Shown here piece after piece: positions 1 through 5,753 of a stretch of 7,238 bases of DNA. Below the pieces are notes generated by a model that had not been told where the DNA came from, searched no databases, and worked only from the letters and a program-made list of their open reading frames with translations. Source of the stretch: Actinomycetes bacterium. Its GTDB lineage: Bacteria > Actinomycetota > Acidimicrobiia > Acidimicrobiales > CADCSY01. The stretch covers positions 1 through 7,238 of the forward strand of contig JAODBP010000028.1 of the NCBI GenBank assembly GCA_025464025.1. The letters run 5' to 3'. The stretch's first letter is position 1, and each line of letters begins with the position of its first letter. Made by a program: the position numbers and the translations under genes.

Positions 1-954
1 GTGATCCGGCTGGAGGCGGTGTCGAAGCGCTACCCCAACGGGCAGCTGGCCGTCCACGAGCTCGACCTCGAGGTCGGCGACGGCGAGCTGTGCGTGCTCG
101 TCGGCCCGTCCGGCTGCGGCAAGACCACCACGCTGAAGATGATCAACCGGCTCATCGAGCCGAGCAGCGGGCGCATCATCCTCGACGGCGACGACGTGAC
201 CCGTGCCGACCCCGTGCTGCTGCGCCGCCGGGTCGGCTACGTGATCCAGCAGGTCGGCCTGTTCCCCCACCAGACCATCGGCGACAACGTGGCCACCGTC
301 CCGCGGCTCCTCAAGTGGGACAAGGCCAAGGTCGCCGCCCGGGTCGACGAGCTGCTCGACCTGGTCGGCCTCGACCCGGCCGCCTACCGCGACCGCTACC
401 CCGACCAGCTCTCCGGCGGGCAGCGCCAGCGGGTGGGCGTGGCCCGCGCCCTCGGCGCCGACCCGCCGGTGCTGCTGATGGACGAGCCGTTCGGTGCCGT
501 CGACCCGATCACCCGGGGCCGGCTCCAGGACGAGCTGCTCCGGCTCCAGGCCACGGTGCGCAAGACGATCGTGCTCGTGACGCACGACGTCGACGAGGCG
601 GTGAAGCTCGGCGACCGCATCGCCATCTTCAAGGAGGGTGGCATCCTCGCCCAGCACGGCACACCGGCCGAGATCCTGGGCCGCCCGGCCGACGCCTTCG
701 TCGCCGACTTCGTGGGCGCCGACCGCGGCCTCAAGTCGCTGCAGATCGGCACCGTCGCCCATGCCCAGCTGCTGCCGGTGAACGGCACCCGGCCCCAAGT
801 CGCGGTCGAGGCGTCCGTCTCCCTCGCCGATGCCCTGTCGACCCTGCTGCTCGGCGACGAGGCCGCCGTCGGCGTGACCCGCCAGGGCGAGCTGGTCGGC
901 ATCCTCACCCTCGACGCCGTCCACGCCGCAGCCCGGAAGCTGGCCGCCGGCTAG
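1..954 (+). CDS. ABC transporter ATP-binding protein, osmoprotectant (glycine betaine/choline) type, OpuCA/ProV-like
   Basis: This is the cytoplasmic ATPase that powers an importer of compatible solutes such as glycine betaine, choline or carnitine. In the 317-residue protein I see Walker A GPSGCGKT (35-42), the Q-loop with VIQQVGLFPH (81-90), signature LSGGQRQR (137-144), Walker B VLLMDEP (157-163) and the switch His at 195. The TLKMINRLIEP stretch after Walker A and the double Q in the Q-loop are typical of the OpuCA/ProV subfamily. The tail from about 265 looks like a single CBS-type motif (VGVTRQGELVGILTLD), whereas OpuCA usually carries two. GTG at base 1 gives the usual family N-terminus (IRLEAVSKRYPNG), so the gene is probably complete, although nothing upstream is visible. 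Permease and binding-protein genes are not in the window; because the next gene is convergent, they must lie upstream or elsewhere. The exact substrate is inferred. Confidence 0.9.
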   Translation: MIRLEAVSKRYPNGQLAVHELDLEVGDGELCVLVGPSGCGKTTTLKMINRLIEPSSGRIILDGDDVTRADPVLLRRRVGYVIQQVGLFPHQTIGDNVATVPRLLKWDKAKVAARVDELLDLVGLDPAAYRDRYPDQLSGGQRQRVGVARALGADPPVLLMDEPFGAVDPITRGRLQDELLRLQATVRKTIVLVTHDVDEAVKLGDRIAIFKEGGILAQHGTPAEILGRPADAFVADFVGADRGLKSLQIGTVAHAQLLPVNGTRPQVAVEASVSLADALSTLLLGDEAAVGVTRQGELVGILTLDAVHAAARKLAAG

Positions 955-1589
955 CGCATCCGGCGGCGGAGCTCCACGTACACCTCGTGGCCCACGAGCT
1001 CGGTCAGCTCCTCCTCGAGCGACTCGACCACGGGTCGGTCGCCCACGTAGGCCCGATCGCCCTCGGTGCAGCACCAGGCCATCGTCTCGCCCTCGTCGCC
1101 CCAGTCGGCTCGGGTCCAGCCCCGGACGGTGGCCGTCTCGCGGCCGTCGTCCGTCGGCGCCCAGTCGACGCGGACCGGGAGCTGCCAGCACACCGACGGC
1201 TTCCACTCGAGCGGCGGCTCCCCGGCGTCGACGGCGGCCAGGTGCAGGGCGCAGCCGGCGCCCCCCGGGAAGCCGGGCCGGTTGAGGAAGATGCAGGCAC
1301 CGTCGACGACCCGGGTGGCCATGCGCTGCTCGTCGGCGAAGATGCCGGCTTCCGCGGCCGCGTGGTGCTGGAACCGCTCGGGGTCGAGCATGGCGGCGTA
1401 GGCGCTGAGCAGGCGGGCCTCGTCCTCGTCGGTCAGCTCGGCGCCGACCGAGCAGCACCCCTGGCCGAGCGCCTCGGCCGGCTCGTCGAGGATCCCGAGG
1501 CAGCCCCGGCCCCAGATGCACGTCCAGTTGGAGGCGAGGAACGTCTCGTCGAACCGCCAGACGGTCTGCCCGTCATCGATCTCGTGCAC
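951..1589 (-). CDS. Cysteine-rich conserved protein, possible metal-chelating (YkgJ/DUF3109-like)
   Basis: I cannot assign a function. The 212-residue soluble protein has nine cysteines in an ordered pattern: C24 and C30 (WTCIWGRGC), C45-C46 (GCC), C99 (GACIFLNRPGF), C113 (GGAGCALH), C134 (SVCWQLP) and C173-C174 (WCC). Clustered cysteines including a CC pair, followed by a C-I-F-L segment, recall YkgJ/DUF3109-type proteins thought to bind zinc or iron, but the spacing is not the classical one, so metal binding is inference. There is no signal peptide or membrane segment. The GTG at 1589 is the only reasonable start: an in-frame TAG lies four codons upstream and the next Met is at residue 67. 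It follows the SRPBCC gene by 14 bases and is probably last in the engB block. Its stop overlaps the stop of the convergent ABC gene in a shared CTAG. Confidence 0.8.
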   Translation of the reverse strand: MHEIDDGQTVWRFDETFLASNWTCIWGRGCLGILDEPAEALGQGCCSVGAELTDEDEARLLSAYAAMLDPERFQHHAAAEAGIFADEQRMATRVVDGACIFLNRPGFPGGAGCALHLAAVDAGEPPLEWKPSVCWQLPVRVDWAPTDDGRETATVRGWTRADWGDEGETMAWCCTEGDRAYVGDRPVVESLEEELTELVGHEVYVELRRRMR

Positions 1590-1603
1590 GACCGGAGGCT
1601 AGG

Positions 1604-2089
1604 TCAGCCCTCGGCGACGGCCTTGAGCTTCGCCAGCGACGCGGCCATTCCCTCACGGGCCATGGCCGCCATGCCGTCGAGGTTCGGCGTGACGTCCTTC
1701 GTCTCGTCGCCGCCCTGGGTGAAGGGGACGTACGCCGGCAGGATCCGCCACGACTCGGTGACCTCGGTGCCACCGTCGACGGACGTGAACGCGTAGCCCC
1801 AGCGCACCAGCTCCGTCTGGCCATCGGGACCGAGGTTGGTGAACGTGAACTCGCTGCCCGGCTCGTTGGCCTCGACCCGGCACCGGGTCTCCCAGGTGAA
1901 CTCGCCGATCGCGTTGCTGCCCGTGAACCACGAACCCGGGCCGGTCGCCGACGGGTCGTCCCACGCCCCGCCGGTGCACACCGGGCTCAGCTCACCCATG
2001 CGGCTGACGTCGGCGACCACGGCGTGGGCGGCCTCCGGCGTGCAGGCCACGGTGACGGTCTCGGTGTGCTGGTAGGGCGTCAGGTCCAT
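1604..2089 (-). CDS. SRPBCC (START/Bet v1-like) family protein
   Basis: This 161-residue protein has the pattern of the SRPBCC/polyketide-cyclase-like helix-grip fold, whose members bind hydrophobic ligands in a deep cavity. A first strand (HTETVTVACTPE) leads into a helix (AAHAVVADVSRMGELSP). The following strands contain a G-S-W-F-T-G turn, the segment EFTFTNLGPDG and a W-G-Y-A-F-T strand ending in the typical GGTEVTESW. A long C-terminal helix (about 137-158) closes the grip. The length matches single-domain members. ATG at 2089 is the only start that keeps the complete first strand without running into the upstream gene; no Shine-Dalgarno precedes it. It starts 11 bases after the flavoprotein stop, so co-transcription is likely. 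Ligand and role cannot be read from the sequence. There is no membrane segment or signal peptide. Confidence 0.85.
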   Translation of the reverse strand: MDLTPYQHTETVTVACTPEAAHAVVADVSRMGELSPVCTGGAWDDPSATGPGSWFTGSNAIGEFTWETRCRVEANEPGSEFTFTNLGPDGQTELVRWGYAFTSVDGGTEVTESWRILPAYVPFTQGGDETKDVTPNLDGMAAMAREGMAASLAKLKAVAEG

Positions 2090-2100
2090 GGCCCGGCAAG

Positions 2101-3249
2101 TTACCGAGCGAGCCAGCGCAGCGCCCCGTGCGCGGCGGCGACGGCCGTGCTGAACGTCGCCTGGAGGAGGTAGCCGCCGGTCGGCGCCTCCCAGTCGAGC
2201 ATCTCCCCGGCGACGAACGTGCCGGGCCGGCGGCGCAGCATGAAGTCGTCGTCGACCTCGTCGAAGGCGATGCCGCCTGCCGTCGAGATCGCTCGGGCCA
2301 ACGGGTAGGCGCGGACGAGGCGCACCGGCACCGCCTTGAGGAGGGCGGCCAGCGCGGCCGGGTCGTCCGGCAGCTCGTTGCCGGTGGCCTCGCGCGCCAG
2401 GCCGGCGCCGACGGCGTCGATGCCGGCGCGACGCAGCACGTTGGCAGTGGACTCCTTCGGCCGGCCCTCGAGGCGGGCGGCGAGGACGTCGACCGTGGCA
2501 TCGGGCCGGAGGTCGACGGCCAGGACGGCGTGGCCCTCCGCCGCGATCTCGTCGCGCAGCCCAGCGGCGAGGGCGTAGACCGCACCGCCCTCGATGCCAC
2601 CGCGCGTGACGACGGCGTCGCCCCGCGCCGAGCCACCACCCCCGGACAGCTCGACGTTCTTGAGCGGCGTCCCGGCGAAGCGGTCGCGGAACGTCCCCGT
2701 CCACGCCACGACGAACCCGCAGTTGGCCGGCCGCAGCGGGGCCACCTCGATCTCGCCCATGAGCCCGACCCACGCCCCGTCAGAGCCGACCCGGGGCCAG
2801 CTCGCCCCGCCCAGGGCCAGGACGGTCACGTCGGCATCGTCGCCCCACCCCGTCCACGCCGTGCGGGTGCGGACCTCCACGCCCAGGTGGTCGAGCCGGC
2901 CGAGCCAGGCCCGGAGCAGGGGCGTGGCCCGGAACGCCTCGGGGAACACCCGCCCGCTGGACCCCACGAACGTCTCCTGGCCGAGCCCGGCGGCCCAGGC
3001 CCGGAGGTCGTCGGGGTCGAAGGCCCGGATGGCCGCTTCGAGCCGGGGTCGGGCCGGGCCGTAGCGGTCGAGGAAGGCCTCGAGGCCCTCGGTGTGGGTG
3101 AGGTTGAGGCCACCCCGCCCGGCGAGCAGCAGCTTGCGCCCCACCGACGGCATCCGCTCGAGGACGGTCACCGCCACCCTGGCGGTGGCCAGCACCTCGG
3201 CCGCCATCAGCCCGCCCGGGCCGCCGCCCACGACGGTGGCCCGGACCAT
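2101..3249 (-). CDS. FAD-dependent flavoprotein of the HI0933/YhiN superfamily (PP_4765-like)
   Basis: This 382-residue protein is a Rossmann-fold flavoprotein. The dinucleotide-binding loop is VVGGGPGG (6-13), with the ribose-contacting acid at E31 ending the second strand. GRKLLLAGRGGLNLT (37-51) is the diagnostic stretch of the HI0933-like family. SSGRVFPEAFRATPLLRAWL (97-116) and the C-terminal flavin-contacting TAGGIAFDEVD (323-333) with FVAGEMLDWEAPTGGYLLQ (345-363) point to the PP_4765 subgroup. These proteins are annotated as putative NAD(P)/FAD oxidoreductases; substrate and electron acceptor are unknown to me. The start is ATG at 3249, which shares one base with the engB stop (TGATG on the minus strand), so translation is probably coupled. 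In-frame sequence open further upstream overlaps engB and is not coding. The protein ends with a TAA stop. Confidence 0.9.
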   Translation of the reverse strand: MVRATVVGGGPGGLMAAEVLATARVAVTVLERMPSVGRKLLLAGRGGLNLTHTEGLEAFLDRYGPARPRLEAAIRAFDPDDLRAWAAGLGQETFVGSSGRVFPEAFRATPLLRAWLGRLDHLGVEVRTRTAWTGWGDDADVTVLALGGASWPRVGSDGAWVGLMGEIEVAPLRPANCGFVVAWTGTFRDRFAGTPLKNVELSGGGGSARGDAVVTRGGIEGGAVYALAAGLRDEIAAEGHAVLAVDLRPDATVDVLAARLEGRPKESTANVLRRAGIDAVGAGLAREATGNELPDDPAALAALLKAVPVRLVRAYPLARAISTAGGIAFDEVDDDFMLRRRPGTFVAGEMLDWEAPTGGYLLQATFSTAVAAAHGALRWLAR

Positions 3250-3833
3250 CAGGGCGTGAGCCAGATGCGCAGGGCGTCGCGCAGGCGGTCGATGCCGACG
3301 TGCTTCGCCGCGCTCGTCCAGAACACGTCGGACGGGTCGAGCTGGCAGCCGGCGGCCAGCTCCTTCTTGCGCTTGTCCCGCTGCGCCGCCTTGACCTTGT
3401 CGTGCTTGGTCGCCACCACCGAGTGGGGCAGCTCGTTGGCCCGCAGCCACTCGAGCATCTGGGCGTCGAGCTTGGTCGGGCCGATCTCCCCGTCGACCAG
3501 CACCGCCACCATGGTGAGCGGCTCCCGCTCCAGGAAGTAGCGGTCCATCATCTTCTGCCACGAGTTCCGCTCGGCCTTCGACACCGCGGCGTAGCCGTAG
3601 CCGGGGCAGTCCACCAGCGTGGTGCCGTCGCCCACCTCGTACAGGTTGAGCAGCCGGGTCGCCCCCGGGGTCTTCGACGTCTTCGCCAGCTTGTTGCGGT
3701 TGGCCAGCGAGTTCACCAGCGACGACTTGCCGACGTTGGACCGCCCGACCAACGCGACCTCGGCCCGGCTCTCGCCCAGCAGGTCGAGGTCGGGCACGGA
3801 CTTGACGAACTCCAGCGACAGCGGTGAGGACAT
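3249..3833 (-). CDS. engB: Ribosome biogenesis GTP-binding protein YihA/YsxC (EngB)
   Basis: EngB is a TrmE-Era-type cytoplasmic GTPase needed for late assembly of the large ribosomal subunit in model bacteria. All G motifs are present in the 194-residue product: G1 GRSNVGKSS (30-38), G2 TPGATR (55-60), G3 DCPGYG (75-80), G4 TKHDK (142-146) and G5 TSAAK (173-177). The N-terminus F-V-K-S-V-P-D-L and the stretch WQKMMDRYFLERE are also typical. I chose ATG at 3833 because it gives the usual length and N-terminus. An in-frame ATG at 3917 would add 28 low-complexity residues (PQPPPP and so on) with no family match. No Shine-Dalgarno is visible before either start. It is the first gene of the minus-strand block and is transcribed divergently from the Clp-N gene; the 149 bases between them carry the palindromes described separately. 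Confidence 0.95.
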   Translation of the reverse strand: MSSPLSLEFVKSVPDLDLLGESRAEVALVGRSNVGKSSLVNSLANRNKLAKTSKTPGATRLLNLYEVGDGTTLVDCPGYGYAAVSKAERNSWQKMMDRYFLEREPLTMVAVLVDGEIGPTKLDAQMLEWLRANELPHSVVATKHDKVKAAQRDKRKKELAAGCQLDPSDVFWTSAAKHVGIDRLRDALRIWLTP

Positions 3834-3933
3834 GGCCGCACCATTGTGGCCGTCGGTCGCAGGAGCGGTGACCCGCGCGCAGTCGCGGGGTGGAGGGGGT
3901 TGCGGGACGGCCACCACAAGACCGCCATGGCAC

Positions 3934-3952
3934 CGTCAACTTCGGGTTGACG
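3934..3952. promoter_or_regulatory. Palindromic operator-like site 1 (CGTCAAC-N5-GTTGACG)
   Basis: This is a perfect inverted repeat with seven-base arms and spacer TTCGG. Its right arm contains the proposed -35 hexamer TTGACG (3947-3952) of the Clp-N gene. The identical arms recur 29 bases downstream. Two-fold symmetric sites of this size are typical of dimeric helix-turn-helix regulators. Assignment to the neighbouring Clp-N/HTH protein is inference. Confidence 0.7.
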
Positions 3953-3976
3953 ATGCATCGATCGTCAACGTATGGT
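3947..3976 (+). promoter_or_regulatory. Predicted sigma-70-type promoter of the Clp-N gene, giving a leaderless transcript
   Basis: The -35 is TTGACG (3947-3952), followed by an 18-base spacer and a -10 of TATGGT (3971-3976), which fits the actinobacterial TANNNT pattern. A start about seven bases after the -10 falls on base 3983, the A of the ATG. No Shine-Dalgarno lies before that ATG, which agrees with a leaderless mRNA. Both elements sit inside the two palindromes. The start site itself is inferred. Confidence 0.6.
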
Positions 3977-3981
3977 TGACG
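3963..3981. promoter_or_regulatory. Palindromic operator-like site 2 (CGTCAAC-N5-GTTGACG)
   Basis: This is a second perfect copy of the seven-base arms with a different spacer, GTATG, ending one base before the ATG of the Clp-N gene. The arms are conserved while the loop is not, which is what one expects of a protein-binding site. The proposed -10 (TATGGT, 3971-3976) lies in its spacer and right arm, so occupancy would block RNA polymerase. Confidence 0.7.
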
Positions 3982-3982
3982 C

Positions 3983-4705
3983 ATGACCTCCCCGACGCCG
4001 ATCCACGCGGTCCGCCTCGACGACCTGATCGAGGGCATCAAGAAGGTGTACGACGAACCGCTGGACCAGCTCCAGAACGCCGTCCTGACGGGCGAGCACC
4101 TCGGCGACGTGGCCGACCACCTCATCGGCCACTTCGTCGACCAGGCCCGCCGGGCGGGCGCGTCGTGGACCGACATCGGTCGGGCCATGGGCGTGACCAA
4201 GCAGGCGGCCCAGAAGCGCTTCGTGCCCAAGTCCGACCTCGACCTCGATCTGAGCTCGGGCTTCGAGCGCTACACCCCGCGGGCGAGGAACGCCGTGGTC
4301 GGCTCGCAGAACGCGGCCCACGCGGCCGGCAACGACCTCATCACCACCGGCCACCTGATCCTCGGGCTGCTGGGCGAGGAGGCCTCGGTGGCCTACGTGA
4401 TCCTCAAGGCCCACGTGGCCCCCGAGACGCTGCGCGAGGCGGTCGTCGCCACGCTGCCACCCAGGTCCGACGACATGCCCGCGCTCATCCCCTTCGACGC
4501 CGGCGCCAAGAAGGTCCTCGAGCTCACCGTCCGCGAGGCGCTCCGACTCGGCCACAACTACGTCGGGACCGAGCACATCCTCCTGGCTCTGCTCGAGCAC
4601 GAGGCCGACGACGGCATCCTCACGTCCCTCGGCATCGACAAGGCCACGACCGAGGCCGAGGTGATCGCCGCCCTCGACACGTTCGTCCAGCCGGCGGACG
4701 GCTAG
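3983..4705 (+). CDS. Stand-alone Clp-N (Clp-R) repeat protein with N-terminal helix-turn-helix, ClpC2-like
   Basis: The 240-residue protein has three parts. Residues 1-54 are helical. Residues about 55-80 form a helix-turn-helix-like segment, SWTDIGRAMGVTKQAAQKRF (61-80). Two Clp-N repeats follow, at about 95-160 (FERYTPRARNAV, then LITTGHLILGLL) and 168-232 (FDAGAKKVLEL, then YVGTEHILLALL). Walker motifs and the AAA+ modules of ClpC/ClpA are absent, and the protein ends after the second repeat, so it cannot unfold substrates itself. Known family facts: Clp-N domains dock adaptors and substrates and are the target of cyclomarin-type antibiotics on ClpC1, and mycobacterial ClpC2 (Rv2667) is a similar-sized protein without ATPase. 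I infer a DNA-binding autoregulator that senses or sequesters Clp-N ligands. Two palindromes overlap its promoter. Its TAG stop overlaps that of the convergent oxidoreductase gene. Confidence 0.88.
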   Translation: MTSPTPIHAVRLDDLIEGIKKVYDEPLDQLQNAVLTGEHLGDVADHLIGHFVDQARRAGASWTDIGRAMGVTKQAAQKRFVPKSDLDLDLSSGFERYTPRARNAVVGSQNAAHAAGNDLITTGHLILGLLGEEASVAYVILKAHVAPETLREAVVATLPPRSDDMPALIPFDAGAKKVLELTVREALRLGHNYVGTEHILLALLEHEADDGILTSLGIDKATTEAEVIAALDTFVQPADG

Positions 4706-5565
4706 GCCAGCTGCGGGATGACCGTCTCGCCGAAGGCGGCGAGGGTCTCGGGCGGGGCGAAGTCGGTGAACCAGGCGTAGACCCGCTCGACGCCCTTCTC
4801 GGCCAGGGAGGCGTAGTGGTCGACGAGCTGGTTGGCGTCGCCCACGACGGTGCTGGCGCCGAACCGCTTCGCCGCCAGCTCGCTCACGGTGGCCCGGGCA
4901 CCCTCGTCCGGCACGAAGGCGACCATCTGCTGGATCGACACCCGGGCCTTGCCGGCCTGGGGCCGCAGCTCGTCGACCTTGTCGACGAGCCCGGTGTGGA
5001 GGTTCCACCAGTCGGCGTGCTTGGCCACCAGCGCCATCGTCTTGGGGCCGGAGCCGCCGATCACGATCGGGATCCGGTGCAGCGGGCCCGGCGCCTGGAA
5101 GGCGTCCTGCAGGTGGTGGAACTCGCCGTCGTAGGTGACCCGCTCCCCCGCCCAGAGGGCGTGGAGCACCTCGAGCGTCTCCTTCATCCGAGCCACCCGT
5201 TGGCGAGGCTCGGTCGAGCCGGTGCCGAACACCTCGAACTCCGACGGGACCGAGCCCCAGCCGAGGCCGAGCTCGTAGCGGCCACCCGACGCGTGGTCGA
5301 GCGACACGGCCTCGCGGGCGAGCATGGCCGGGTGGCGGAAGGCGTCGCACAGCACGAGCGTGCTGAGCTTGAGCGTCGACGTGTGGGCCGCCAGCCACGT
5401 GTTGGTGACCATGGCCTCGTACATGGGCTGGTCCTCGGCCCCGGGCGGGGCGAGGTGGTCCATGCCGGCGATGCCCTCGAAGCCGGCCGCTTCGGCGGCG
5501 CGGGCCCGCTCGACCAGCTGGTCGAACGTCAGCCGCATCTGCGGCAGGAACAGGTGGAACTGCAT
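4702..5565 (-). CDS. LLM-class (luciferase-like) flavin/F420-dependent oxidoreductase
   Basis: This 287-residue protein is a TIM-barrel enzyme of the bacterial luciferase-like family; in actinobacteria many members use the deazaflavin F420. Visible landmarks are the first strand QFHLFLPQ (2-9), GFEGIAGMDHL (28-38), the core strand KLSTLVLCDAFRHPAMLA (66-83, with C72), LDHASGGRYELGLGWG (89-104), the ALWAGERVTYDGEFHHL segment (136-152) and IPIVIGGSGPKTM (165-177). The length is normal for a single-domain member. ATG at 5565 is chosen because it begins exactly at the first barrel strand; the ATG at 5634 would overlap the epsilon-subunit gene and add an unrelated extension. It starts 5 bases after the epsilon stop, so it is likely the last gene of the carboxylase transcript. 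Whether the cofactor is F420 or FMN, and what the substrate is, cannot be told here. Confidence 0.9.
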   Translation of the reverse strand: MQFHLFLPQMRLTFDQLVERARAAEAAGFEGIAGMDHLAPPGAEDQPMYEAMVTNTWLAAHTSTLKLSTLVLCDAFRHPAMLAREAVSLDHASGGRYELGLGWGSVPSEFEVFGTGSTEPRQRVARMKETLEVLHALWAGERVTYDGEFHHLQDAFQAPGPLHRIPIVIGGSGPKTMALVAKHADWWNLHTGLVDKVDELRPQAGKARVSIQQMVAFVPDEGARATVSELAAKRFGASTVVGDANQLVDHYASLAEKGVERVYAWFTDFAPPETLAAFGETVIPQLA

Positions 5566-5570
5566 CGCCA

Positions 5571-5753
5571 CTAGAAGGGGCGGTCGCGACGGGCGGCGAT
5601 GGGCCGCCGCCACCAGCGACCGGAGAACCGCCACGGCGGGGGGCCGCCCTTGCCCTCGTCGACGAGGACGACGACCGGGCGGGTGGCCTCGATGGCGGCC
5701 ATGATCGCCGCCAGCTCCTCGTCGCTCGGCGTCGGTGAGACCTCGGCGTTCAT
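5571..5753 (-). CDS. Acyl-CoA carboxylase epsilon subunit
   Basis: This is a small, 60-residue protein directly downstream of the carboxyltransferase beta gene, the usual place of the epsilon subunit in actinobacterial acyl-CoA carboxylase complexes, where it supports assembly or activity of the alpha-beta complex. Supporting features are the N-terminal PTPSDEELAAIMAAIEA helix (7-23), a short VVVLVDEG segment and the basic, Trp-rich tail WRFSGRWWRRP (41-51), which resembles the conserved C-terminal end of epsilon proteins. ATG at 5753 is the only start: in-frame codons upstream run to a TGA at 5808-5810 without ATG or GTG. A weak GGTGGT precedes the start. The start overlaps the stop of the 31-codon ORF (ATGA). 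Confidence 0.85.
   Translation of the reverse strand: MNAEVSPTPSDEELAAIMAAIEATRPVVVLVDEGKGGPPPWRFSGRWWRRPIAARRDRPF

Larger units (their letters stand above)
3834..3982. promoter_or_regulatory. Divergent intergenic control region between engB and the Clp-N gene
   Basis: This is the only sizeable non-coding segment. The right third (3934-3981) holds two palindromes and a recognisable plus-strand promoter. The left two thirds (3834-3933) are GC-rich and show no clear -10 (TANNNT) element for engB at a proper distance from any TTGAC on the minus strand. The engB promoter is therefore unassigned; minus-strand TTGACG copies at 3968-3963 and 3939-3934 exist without convincing partners. A gene-free stretch here fits regulation of both flanking genes. 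Confidence 0.65.

Noticed and set aside
90..1796. Long plus-strand open frame of 568 codons across the ABC, cysteine-rich and SRPBCC genes
   Set aside because: The product is Arg/Pro/Gly-rich without motifs and lies in alternate frames of three well-supported genes; it is a high-GC shadow.
3834..3917. 28-residue N-terminal extension of EngB starting at 3917
   Set aside because: It is Pro-rich low complexity with no match to the conserved EngB N-terminus; ATG at 3833 gives the normal length.
3951..3960. Ten-base palindrome CGATGCATCG between the two operator-like sites
   Set aside because: It is self-complementary but mostly follows from the flanking arms and a chance ATGCAT; I do not count it as a separate site.
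3934..3981. The palindromes as a rho-independent terminator, CRISPR repeats or an attachment site
   Set aside because: There is no T-run, only two copies with a 10-base gap, and no mobile gene nearby; the promoter overlap explains them better.
3250..4230. Upstream in-frame extension of the flavoprotein (about 709 residues in total)
   Set aside because: It runs through engB and the control region, lacks family resemblance, and the flavoprotein fold begins precisely at the ATG at 3249.
5566..5634. Longer start for the LLM oxidoreductase at 5634
   Set aside because: It would lie inside the epsilon gene and add basic sequence before the first barrel strand.
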